Below are positions 31,373-39,539 of a DNA stretch of 64,000 nt, piece after piece. Below the pieces are notes generated by a model. The model had not been told where the DNA came from, searched no databases, and saw only the letters and a list, made by a program, of their open reading frames with translations. The stretch is from Dysgonomonas sp. HDW5A (GTDB lineage Bacteria > Bacteroidota > Bacteroidia > Bacteroidales > Dysgonomonadaceae). The first letter of the stretch is position 1. Each line of letters begins with the position of its first letter. Both the position numbers and the translations under genes were made by a program. The stretch covers positions 3,658,001 through 3,722,000 of the forward strand of contig NZ_CP049857.1 of assembly GCF_011299555.1 (NCBI RefSeq), in the 5' to 3' direction.

Positions 31373-31384
31373 TTAAACGTTTAA
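31373..31384. promoter_or_regulatory. LacI-type operator 2 before susC (TTAAACGTTTAA)
   Basis: Second exact copy of AAGTTAAACGTTTAATC (31,370-31,386), 32 bp (about three turns) after the first and about 60 bp before the susC start. Paired sites on one DNA face suggest cooperative binding. Confidence 0.7.
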
Positions 31385-31443
31385 TCTAACATAAAACCTA
31401 TTTATAAATACCATTTATTAATATTTAAAATCATGGAAAAACT

Positions 31444-34400
31444 ATGGAAAACAAGTCACTGAATTTTTTGAAAGCCAGGACGAAATATATAAAGATGAGA
31501 TTTTGTCTCAGAAGTATATTTTGGCTTTTATTGACATTGTGTACAGTTCCTCAAATTCAAGCTAAACCAGAGGAATCAGGCATTTCCCAACAACAAAATA
31601 AAGTTTCGGTTTCAGGAACTGTTGTTGATGAAAAAGGTGATGCTATTATTGGAGCCAGTATTATCGAAAAAGGAACTAATAATGGTATAGTAGCCGATTT
31701 AGATGGAAAATTTAATATCAATGTTGCTCCCAATGCAACTCTTCAAATTTCTTATCTTGGATATATAACTCAAATGGTGCCGGTAGCAGGAAAACGAAAT
31801 CTGTCTATAATTATGCAGGAAGATTCCCGGAATCTTGATGAAGTTGTAGTAATCGGGTATGGTAGCCAAAGAATAAAGGATGTAACAGGATCTATTGTAC
31901 CTGTAGATATGAAACGAATCGAAGAACTTCCTGTAACCAGTATAAGTGAAGCCTTACAAGGACAGATTCCCGGACTCTCAGTTACCGGAGGAAGTACTCG
32001 TCCCGGTGTAGCTGCATCATTGAGCATTCGCCAGCCATTTACATTATCGAAAGATGGAGGTAATCAATTGCCATTGGTTATTATCGATGATATGATTCAA
32101 ACCGATCCAGCAACTGGATTAGCAACATTAGAGCAGTTCAATATGCTTGATCCTTCAGAAGTCGAAAGTATTACAGTGCTACGTGATGCGAGTGCTGCAA
32201 TTTACGGATCCAGAGCATCTCAAGGTGCTATTGTCGTGAAGACAAAAAGAGGTAGAGAAGGAGCCCCTAAAATTTCTTATTCCGGAAAATTTATGAGAAA
32301 CGATGCTGTTGGGCATACAAAAACATTAAATGCTCATGAATATGGCGTTTTTGCAAATAGCTTTTTGCGAGCCAGTGGAATTACAGATGAAGCAAATTTA
32401 TATTCGGACAGTGAATTACAAGCTATGAAATCTTTAGATTATAATTGGCTTGATAAAGCATGGTCTGCTGCAACTGTTATGCAACATTCATTAAATGTGA
32501 GTGGAGGATCAAACAAAGCTACCTATTTTGCAGGAGCATCTCTATTAGATCAAGGAGCGAATTTAGGAGATCAGGATTTCAAAAGATGGACTTTCAGGTC
32601 GGGGGCAGATGTCAAATTAGCCTCAAATTTTAAATTAAGTGCTATTTTATCAGGAAATAATGGTAAACAAGAAAAATCATTTACCAAGATAGTTAGTGGA
32701 TTGAATGATGGAAGCTATGGTTCTTTGGCAAGAGGAGAACAAGCCGATTATGGTATTTTGGCGCATATGCCTAAATATATACCTTGGAGTCAAACTATTA
32801 ATGGTGTTGAACAATGGGTTTCACCGGCATTGGGCCCGCATAAAGTTGCAGGAACTCAAGTTACATCTAATCAAATAGCTGCATGGAACTATTTCGGATT
32901 ATTGGATAATGGATCAATACAAACAAACGAAACTTTCAGCTATAGTGCCAACTTCGCATTAGAATATAATATTCCTTTTGTAAAAGGCTTGTCAGTAAAA
33001 GGAACCTATGCCCGCAGCCACTCGTCGAGCAATACAGAACAAGTGCAGATGCCTTATACATTAGCACTTGCCACGAATACAAATGCAGCAGGTACTCACT
33101 TATATACAGACCAAACTGTTTGGAGTGTGAAAGAAAATAATAAAAATTCACGTGTTGTTTATTCTGATGTAATTGGTAAAAGTGAACAAATGAACTTTTA
33201 TGTAAATTACGATGGCGTTTTCGGATTGCATAATATATCAGCAATGGCTTCTGTAGAACGTTCTGAAACTAATGTACAGAATAAAACCATATTTTATAAC
33301 AACCCTATTCCCGGTGGATATATCGGAGGCAGTTCTTCTGCGGGAACGTTGGATCCGGCTTTTACGGAAGTAAAACGCTCTGAAACAGGAACATTATCGT
33401 ATCTGGGACGTGCAAGTTACAATTATGCAGGTAAATATCTGGCTCAAGTACTGTTTCGTGCAGATGCATCGACCAAGTTTGCTCCCGAAAATTACTGGGG
33501 GTTTTTCCCAACCTTGTCTTTAGGATGGAGTATATCTGAGGAATCGTGGTTTAAAGATAATATTAAATGGATTGACTTTCTGAAAGTTCGTGCATCTGTA
33601 GGAAAGACCGGAAAAGATAATATTAAAGCATGGAAATGGTTACAGCTTTATAATTATGCCTCAGACAAAGGGCTTGGCTTTGGAACTTCAGGTGGCACAC
33701 TCGGACCGGGTGTCACACCAAGTGCAACTCCCAATCGTAATGTACGGTGGGATACAAGTATGAAGTATAATGCGGGACTTGACTTTAATGTGCTGGATAA
33801 CCGCTTGTCAGCAAGTTGGGATTTCTATTTTGACAGAAATACAAATATCTTGATGTCTTTAGCCGGAGAAGCCGGTGTTCCCATTTTTGTTGGCGGAGGT
33901 TTTGCCGAGCAAAACTATGGAGCTATTGATGCGTGGGGTACTGAAATATCCATCAACTGGCGTGATAAAGTAGGTGATTTTCACTATAATATAGGTTTAA
34001 ACTATAGCTTTAATGACAATAATGTTCGTAAGTATCCGGAAGCCGGAATTGGTTATCCATCCGATAATGCCACACGAGTTGGTAGTTCTACCATTTTTCC
34101 TTCATGGGGATTTAAAACATGGAAAGGCACAAGTAGTGGAGATGGTATACTTCGTTCCGACAGCGATATTGATGCATATTGGAATTATTTGACTGATTTA
34201 GCTGCGGCGGCAGGTACTACTCCTTCTTATTTAGGAATAACCGATAAGTCGAAGATTTATAAAGGTATGCTTGCTTATCAGGATTTAAATGGAGATTTAA
34301 ATAAAGAAGACGGCTCATTAGCCGGACCTAATGGTCGAATCATTGAAAGTGAAGATTTCGCTAAACTAGTAAAGAAGAATAGATCCGAGGGTTTTGTCAC

Positions 34401-34860
34401 CAATTTTGGACTAAACTGGAAGGGATTAAGTTGGGCTGCTCAAATCGAAACATCCTGGGGTGGATATAACGCCATTGATAATGTAAAGCAAGGAACTTCT
34501 TCTAATCAAATGCTTTGGGCACATGAGGCATATTTAAAAGATATGTTTGATGAAGATAATAATATAAACGGAAGATATCCCAATCTTGCTTACTATGCAC
34601 AATCAACGGGCTACGCTTCCGATTTTTGGCAAGTTTCATCTTTCAGATGTTTTGTAAGAAGTATGAGTGTTGGATATACTATACCTAAACACGTATTTGC
34701 TAAAACAGGTATCGACAATGCTAAAGTAAGTCTTACAGGTAATAATCTTTGGGATTTTTATAATCCATACCCTAACAATTATCGTAACAGATACGACAAT
34801 TCATCAGCTGTTTATCCGACTCTGAGAACATGGGCTTTGGGTGTAAATCTTACATTCTAA
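31444..34860 (+). CDS. SusC-family TonB-dependent outer-membrane transporter
   Basis: A 1138-residue protein that imports large oligosaccharides across the outer membrane with its SusD lid, powered by TonB. After a long N-terminal stretch and signal segment (SIFWLLLTLCTVPQIQA), a carboxypeptidase-regulatory-like domain appears (about 54-130; VSGTVVDEKGDAIIGASIIEKGT). The SusC signature LDEVVVIGYGSQ and the plug follow (VTSISEALQGQIPGLSVTGG; VLRDASAAIYGSRASQGAIVV). The 22-stranded barrel ends with the aromatic terminus LGVNLTF. The start is taken at ATG 31,444; an internal Met about 17 codons later (MRFCLRSIFWLL) would give a more usual signal peptide. First gene of the rightward arm; it lies 60 bp after the operator pair. 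Confidence 0.95.
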   Translation: MENKSLNFLKARTKYIKMRFCLRSIFWLLLTLCTVPQIQAKPEESGISQQQNKVSVSGTVVDEKGDAIIGASIIEKGTNNGIVADLDGKFNINVAPNATLQISYLGYITQMVPVAGKRNLSIIMQEDSRNLDEVVVIGYGSQRIKDVTGSIVPVDMKRIEELPVTSISEALQGQIPGLSVTGGSTRPGVAASLSIRQPFTLSKDGGNQLPLVIIDDMIQTDPATGLATLEQFNMLDPSEVESITVLRDASAAIYGSRASQGAIVVKTKRGREGAPKISYSGKFMRNDAVGHTKTLNAHEYGVFANSFLRASGITDEANLYSDSELQAMKSLDYNWLDKAWSAATVMQHSLNVSGGSNKATYFAGASLLDQGANLGDQDFKRWTFRSGADVKLASNFKLSAILSGNNGKQEKSFTKIVSGLNDGSYGSLARGEQADYGILAHMPKYIPWSQTINGVEQWVSPALGPHKVAGTQVTSNQIAAWNYFGLLDNGSIQTNETFSYSANFALEYNIPFVKGLSVKGTYARSHSSSNTEQVQMPYTLALATNTNAAGTHLYTDQTVWSVKENNKNSRVVYSDVIGKSEQMNFYVNYDGVFGLHNISAMASVERSETNVQNKTIFYNNPIPGGYIGGSSSAGTLDPAFTEVKRSETGTLSYLGRASYNYAGKYLAQVLFRADASTKFAPENYWGFFPTLSLGWSISEESWFKDNIKWIDFLKVRASVGKTGKDNIKAWKWLQLYNYASDKGLGFGTSGGTLGPGVTPSATPNRNVRWDTSMKYNAGLDFNVLDNRLSASWDFYFDRNTNILMSLAGEAGVPIFVGGGFAEQNYGAIDAWGTEISINWRDKVGDFHYNIGLNYSFNDNNVRKYPEAGIGYPSDNATRVGSSTIFPSWGFKTWKGTSSGDGILRSDSDIDAYWNYLTDLAAAAGTTPSYLGITDKSKIYKGMLAYQDLNGDLNKEDGSLAGPNGRIIESEDFAKLVKKNRSEGFVTNFGLNWKGLSWAAQIETSWGGYNAIDNVKQGTSSNQMLWAHEAYLKDMFDEDNNINGRYPNLAYYAQSTGYASDFWQVSSFRCFVRSMSVGYTIPKHVFAKTGIDNAKVSLTGNNLWDFYNPYPNNYRNRYDNSSAVYPTLRTWALGVNLTF

Positions 34861-34899
34861 TAAGATAAATATTTACCTAAATTAATTAAATGACTAATT

Positions 34900-36858
34900 A
34901 TGAATAAAAATAAAATATGGAGTCTGACTCTATTCCTCTCACTGGTATTAGCAGGCTGTAGTGACCAGTTTTTAGAAGATAAGAGGAACTTTGATTCATT
35001 TGATGAATCCATTTTTACAAATGAAACGCAAACCGGTTGGTATATTGATAGAATATATTATGATTTTTTTGCAGGCTATAATTCACCTATAAAAACATTA
35101 GTAGGAAGCTATTCTGATGATAAGAGCAGAATGACAGAAGAGATAGGTGGAACTATCAATAACCTGATTAACCCTGGAAAAACACTCGAAACTTCGGCTG
35201 ATTGTCCTACCTATTTTGGAGCTCAATTAGTTGCTAATCCTCAAAACCACCCATATACACGTATTAGAAATTGTAATATTTTGATAGAAAAAATGGATGT
35301 GGTTGGTGCAAGTCTTCCTGAAACTTTTCGTAATAATGCAAAAGGGCAGATGTACTTTTTTCGTGCTCTCCAATATTTCGATCTGGTTCGCACTTATGGT
35401 GGAGTACCTATTGTCACAGAAGTACTTAATGCCTCATCTACGGATGAGAGTATTAAATACCCACGTGCTACAACTTCTGAATGTATTGCACAAATCATAA
35501 AAGATTTGGATAAAGCTGCCGAATTATTGCCTACAGAATGGGTTGCTTCATCTGGATATGGAAGATTTAATAAAGCCGCAGCTTTGGCTATGAAGAGCCG
35601 AGTTTTGTTAACTCATGCAAGTCCTTTATTTAATACCGATTGGGATAATGCAGGAAATCAACGCTGGCAACTGGCTTTGGAAGCTGGACTTGCTGCTGAG
35701 AAAGAACTGTCGGCAATGGGATACGGCTTGTACGGAAATTCTGCAAAAGATTGGCAAAATATGTTTTTGATTGATAATAAATTCTGTTCGGAAGTTATTA
35801 TGGTACAAATGTGTTCACCGGCCACAAGTACAGCAATAAATAATGGTTGGGAAAAATCGATCAGATTATCAAGCCAAAGTGGTAGTGGCGGAATACCGGC
35901 TCCTAAAGAAATGATTGATTTATTTCCTCTGGAGAATGGAGTACGTCCAACTAAATCGAACGGTTATGATGAAACAAATTTCTATTTGAACAGAGATCCC
36001 AGATTCTATCGTACGTTTGCCTTTTCGGGATGTAAATGGGGACATAAAACGAATGCCAATGCTGTTGTTTGGGCATATCGCTATAAAAAAACTGATAATA
36101 AAACAATTGTTTATGCCGATGGCAATCAGTTGAAGAGTCCCGCATTTGTTCGTAAAATGTCCAATCCAGTTGCCGATGATAACTCCTTTGAATATTCAGG
36201 AACTGATATCTTTGAATACCGTTATGCTGAACTATTATTGAATATTGCCGAATGTTATGCAGCTAAAGGAGATATTGCCAATTGTACTGCTTATTTAGGA
36301 AAAATCCGTAAACGTGTTGGCATTGCGTCGGCTAATAATTATGGAATAGGAACCTTAGCAGATAAATATGCTGCAATTGAAGCATGTTTGTACGAACGTC
36401 GTATCGAATTAGCTTACGAAGGAAAACGTTTCTGGGATATTCAACGTTGGATGTTATATAATGATGATGCTTCTGTAAATAATAATACTTGTGCCAAATT
36501 AGGAATAAAACCAATCAATGGAACAACACGTACCGGTAATCACTGGCAAGCTATTGCAACAGGTAATACTGACCCGATAGCGTCTATCAGAGGTACTATA
36601 TCAATAGATCCTGACGCTTCTAACTTTAAAGACCAGTTGAATGCTTTGGCTAAGTTTTATGCAGATAATTTCACATTAGTATCTCCTGAAACAGCAATGG
36701 ATGTAGATGGAAAAAATCCGGTAAATATCCTTTGGAGACAAAACTATTATGTGTTCGGTCTACATACTACCGTATTAACGAATAACTCGTGGTTAGAACA
36801 AACTACAGGTTGGAAGGATCCTTTCGGTACTATGGGAACATATAATTTTCAAAAATAA
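34900..36858 (+). CDS. SusD-family surface glycan-binding lipoprotein
   Basis: A 652-residue lipoprotein (MNKNKIWSLTLFLSLVLAGCSD) that forms the hinged lid on SusC and binds the glycan. The TPR-rich SusD fold is shown by GQMYFFRALQYFDLVRTYGGVPIV, TSECIAQIIKDLDKAAELLP, FNKAAALAMKSRVLLTHASPLF and the C-terminal ERRIELAYEGKRFWDIQRWML. It lies 39 bp after susC. It is somewhat longer than the usual 500-600 residues. The target is inferred to be an RG-II fragment because no other SusC/SusD pair is present in the window. Confidence 0.95.
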   Translation: MNKNKIWSLTLFLSLVLAGCSDQFLEDKRNFDSFDESIFTNETQTGWYIDRIYYDFFAGYNSPIKTLVGSYSDDKSRMTEEIGGTINNLINPGKTLETSADCPTYFGAQLVANPQNHPYTRIRNCNILIEKMDVVGASLPETFRNNAKGQMYFFRALQYFDLVRTYGGVPIVTEVLNASSTDESIKYPRATTSECIAQIIKDLDKAAELLPTEWVASSGYGRFNKAAALAMKSRVLLTHASPLFNTDWDNAGNQRWQLALEAGLAAEKELSAMGYGLYGNSAKDWQNMFLIDNKFCSEVIMVQMCSPATSTAINNGWEKSIRLSSQSGSGGIPAPKEMIDLFPLENGVRPTKSNGYDETNFYLNRDPRFYRTFAFSGCKWGHKTNANAVVWAYRYKKTDNKTIVYADGNQLKSPAFVRKMSNPVADDNSFEYSGTDIFEYRYAELLLNIAECYAAKGDIANCTAYLGKIRKRVGIASANNYGIGTLADKYAAIEACLYERRIELAYEGKRFWDIQRWMLYNDDASVNNNTCAKLGIKPINGTTRTGNHWQAIATGNTDPIASIRGTISIDPDASNFKDQLNALAKFYADNFTLVSPETAMDVDGKNPVNILWRQNYYVFGLHTTVLTNNSWLEQTTGWKDPFGTMGTYNFQK

Positions 36859-36877
36859 CAAAGCTATTATTTATTCG

Positions 36878-36902
36878 GGGAGGAGAGAAAATCCCTTCTC
36901 CC
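36878..36902 (+). other. Stem-loop between susD and the pectate lyase gene
   Basis: GGGAGGAG (36,878-36,885) pairs with CTTCTCCC (36,895-36,902) with one G-U pair and a 9-base loop, and no T-run follows. Such a hairpin may stabilise susCD mRNA or thin out downstream transcription. Confidence 0.5.
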
Positions 36903-36929
36903 TAATATAATTATGAAAATAAAAAGCGC

Positions 36930-38624
36930 ATGAAAAAAAGTGTAATTCTAGGGGTCGGAGCAACAGTATTGGCTTGTGTATTCAGTTCACCCGTACTAGC
37001 CCAATATCCCAAAATTTCTGCTGAAGTCAAAAAAGAATCAGAGGCAATGTTAAATGAAGCAGAACGTCTGTCAGACATTGCTTGGGAAAAAGCTTTGCCA
37101 ATTATTGAACAACAAGCAAAAGAAGGACGCCCCTATATTCCGTGGGCTGCACGTCCAACCGACCTGCCACAAGCTGAAATACCTGCCTTTCCCGGAGCCG
37201 AAGGTGGTGGAGCATATTCGTTTGGAGGACGTGGTGGTAAAGTGATAGTAGTAACCAGTTTAGAAGATAGCGGTCCCGGAACCTTCCGTGAAGCTTGCGA
37301 AACAGGCGGTGCACGTATTGTTGTATTTAATGTAGCCGGAATTATCAGGTTAAAAACTCCTGTTATTATTAGAGCTCCTTATATAACTATTGCAGGACAG
37401 ACTGCTCCGGGCGATGGGGTTTGTATTGCCGGCGAAACCATTTGGGCAAATACTCACGATGTTGTTGTACGTCATATGCGTTTTCGCAGAGGTGAAACTT
37501 ATGTAGGCAGACGCGACGATTCTTTTGGCGGAAATCCGGTCGGAAATATTATGATAGACCACTGCTCAACTTCGTGGGGATTGGATGAAAATATATCGTT
37601 TTATCGTCATATGTTTAATCCGGGGGACGGAACCAAAGATTTGAAACTTCCAACAGTAAATGTTACTATTCAGAATACGATATCTTCTCAGGCGTTAGAT
37701 ACTTATAACCATTCTTTTGGCAGCACATTAGGCGGCGAGAACTGTACTTTTATGCGTAATCTTTGGGCTAATAATGCAGGTCGTAATCCGTCTATCGGCT
37801 GGAACGGAGTTTTCAACTTTGTAAATAATGTAATCTATAACTGGGTACATCGTTCGGTAGATGGTGGTGATTATACGGCTCTTTATAATATGATAAATAA
37901 CTATTATAAACCGGGTCCGTTAACACCAACTGATAAACCTGTGGGACATCGTATTCTTAAACCGGAAGCCGGACGCAGCAAGTTAGGCTATTTTGTATTT
38001 GGCAGGGTATATGCCAATGGTAATATAGTGGAAGGTAACGAGGCTGTTACAAAAGACAATTGGAACGGAGGTATTCAGGTTCAGGAACAGGAAAATACAG
38101 ACGGATATACTGCTAATATGAAATGGGATAAACCCTTTCCTATAGATAACCCTTTTCCGATTATGCCTGCAAAAGAAGCCTACAATTTTGTGATGGATAA
38201 TGCAGGTGCTACTTTTCCTAAACGTGATATTGTAGACCAACGTGTTATCGAACAAGTTAAAACAGGAAAAGTATATTATAAAGAAGGTTTAGATCCCGAA
38301 AGTTTTTATCAATTCGAACATCGACGTTTGCCAGCCGATTCTTATAAGCAAGGTATTATAACTGATATAGAACAAGTAGGTGGGTATCCTGAATACAAAG
38401 GCACACCATACAAAGATTCTGATGGTGATGGAATGCCCGATGCTTGGGAGATTAAATACGGATTGAATCCGAATGATCCGTCAGACGCAGCTAAAGATAT
38501 GAATGGTGACGGATATACTAATATTGAAAAATATATCAACGGTATAGATCCGAAGAAAAAAGTAGATTGGAAGAATCCAAATAACAATTATGATACTTTA
38601 GCTAAAAGAAAGAGTTTATTTTAG
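36930..38624 (+). CDS. PL1 pectate lyase with C-terminal calcium-loop tail
   Basis: A 564-residue secreted protein (MKKSVILGVGATVLACVFSSPVLAQ). The PL1 beta-helix starts at IPAFPGAEGGGAYSFGGRGGKVIVVTSL, with GPGTFREACETGGARIVVFNVAGII, IAGQTAPGDGV, VVRHMRFRRGE and DHCSTSWGLDEN as in the PL1_2-type bacterial enzymes. The last about 65 residues contain two Asp-rich loops (DSDGDGMPDAWEIKYGLNP and DMNGDGYTNIEKY), like thrombospondin type-3 or dockerin-like calcium loops. It would cut de-esterified homogalacturonan by beta-elimination, freeing RG-II from the backbone. It is 71 bp after susD and is followed by a good terminator. A nearby shorter start (MKIKSA frame at 36,914) is out of frame and is rejected. 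Confidence 0.88.
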   Translation: MKKSVILGVGATVLACVFSSPVLAQYPKISAEVKKESEAMLNEAERLSDIAWEKALPIIEQQAKEGRPYIPWAARPTDLPQAEIPAFPGAEGGGAYSFGGRGGKVIVVTSLEDSGPGTFREACETGGARIVVFNVAGIIRLKTPVIIRAPYITIAGQTAPGDGVCIAGETIWANTHDVVVRHMRFRRGETYVGRRDDSFGGNPVGNIMIDHCSTSWGLDENISFYRHMFNPGDGTKDLKLPTVNVTIQNTISSQALDTYNHSFGSTLGGENCTFMRNLWANNAGRNPSIGWNGVFNFVNNVIYNWVHRSVDGGDYTALYNMINNYYKPGPLTPTDKPVGHRILKPEAGRSKLGYFVFGRVYANGNIVEGNEAVTKDNWNGGIQVQEQENTDGYTANMKWDKPFPIDNPFPIMPAKEAYNFVMDNAGATFPKRDIVDQRVIEQVKTGKVYYKEGLDPESFYQFEHRRLPADSYKQGIITDIEQVGGYPEYKGTPYKDSDGDGMPDAWEIKYGLNPNDPSDAAKDMNGDGYTNIEKYINGIDPKKKVDWKNPNNNYDTLAKRKSLF

Positions 38625-38652
38625 GTTTATTTATAATAGTTTTGATTGAAAG

Positions 38653-38689
38653 GTAACTGTATTGGCTTTGGCTGTACAGTTACTCTTTT
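38653..38689 (+). terminator. Intrinsic terminator after the pectate lyase gene
   Basis: GTAACTGTA (38,653-38,661) pairs perfectly with TACAGTTAC (38,675-38,683), followed by TCTTTT. It would separate susC-susD-PL1 from the following genes, so those may have their own promoter; TATATTTA at 38,729-38,736 is a weak candidate. Confidence 0.75.
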
Positions 38690-38782
38690 AAAATTGAAAC
38701 GGTTATGTAATATATAAATCTTAATTACTATATTTAAATACCATAACAAATTATTGTTGTTATACTTACTAAACAATATAAC

Positions 38783-38793
38783 GGTCTGAGACC
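38783..38793. repeat. Palindrome GGTCTGAGACC before the DUF3826 gene
   Basis: An exact copy of the dispersed palindrome ends 12 bp before the ATG at 38,806. Confidence 0.6.
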
Positions 38794-38805
38794 CTATTAG
38801 AATCT

Positions 38806-39459
38806 ATGTCTATGAAACCATTTATACTATTTATTTCAGTCTTACTATCTTTATCTGCTTTTAGTCAAAACAAAGAAGAGGAATATACTAAAGTATTGAC
38901 TCAGAGAGCCGAGAAGATAGTTAATACACTTAATATTCAAGATAAAGCTGTTTACGATGCTGTTACAAAAGCTATTGTTAACCAATATAAAAGCTTGGGA
39001 GAATTACACGACAAATCGGATGCAGACATTAAAGCTTCTAAACAAAATATAACTGATAAAACAGCTAAAGAGGCTGCTATTAAAACACTGGAAACAGAAC
39101 TAAATGCAAGCTTATACAATTTGCATTGTGCTTATATCGGTGCACTTTCAGCTAATCTGACAAATGACCAAATAGAAAAAGTAAAAGATGGAATGACTTA
39201 TGGAGTGGTACAAGTTACATACACCTCATATCAAGATATGATTCCCACATTAAAACCCGAAGACAAAAAACAATTATACGCCTGGCTGGTAGAAGCCCGT
39301 GAACATGCTATGAGTGCGGCTTCTTCGAAAGAAAAACACGAATGGTTCGGGAAATATAAAGGACGTTTCAATAACTATCTTTCGAAGCAAGGGTATGATA
39401 TCCAGAAAGAAAGAAAAGCTTGGGAAGAACGAGTAAAAGCCAAAGGAGGAACATTATAA
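38806..39459 (+). CDS. DUF3826 secreted protein, function unknown
   Basis: A 217-residue protein with signal peptide (MSMKPFILFISVLLSLSAFSQ) and an all-helical body: RAEKIVNTLNIQDKAVYDAVTKAIVNQY, an internal coiled segment, and TPEDKK-like helices ending EERVKAKGGTL. It matches the DUF3826 pattern I know from pectin and other plant-glycan PULs of Bacteroidota. No catalytic motif is visible. It is 80 bp before the beta-helix/barrel gene, and both have a palindrome in the leader. A role as a periplasmic binding or accessory protein is only a guess. Met3 (38,812) is an alternative start. Confidence 0.72.
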   Translation: MSMKPFILFISVLLSLSAFSQNKEEEYTKVLTQRAEKIVNTLNIQDKAVYDAVTKAIVNQYKSLGELHDKSDADIKASKQNITDKTAKEAAIKTLETELNASLYNLHCAYIGALSANLTNDQIEKVKDGMTYGVVQVTYTSYQDMIPTLKPEDKKQLYAWLVEAREHAMSAASSKEKHEWFGKYKGRFNNYLSKQGYDIQKERKAWEERVKAKGGTL

Positions 39460-39513
39460 GGCAGAATACCTTTATATTGTATAAAGCCTGTTTTTCTTTC
39501 CAAAATATATACA

Positions 39514-39527
39514 TAAGTCTGTGACCT
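39514..39527. repeat. Palindrome AAGTCTGTGACCTT in the leader of the next gene
   Basis: It ends 12 bp before the ATG at 39,540; GTCTGTGACCTTAAA is shared with the GH140 leader (21,650-21,663, minus strand). Confidence 0.55.
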
Positions 39528-39539
39528 TAAAAGTAGTTT

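Larger units (their letters stand above)
30949..31443. other. Divergent control region between GH2 and susC (495 bp)
   Basis: No gene is seen here. It holds a candidate leftward -7 element (31,011-31,018), a weak inverted repeat AACCCTT/AAGGGTT (31,071 and 31,108), a direct repeat (31,160-31,191), a candidate rightward -7 (31,219-31,226) and two LacI-type operators (31,341 and 31,373). The DNA is very AT-rich, and it probably carries a long susC leader. Confidence 0.7.
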
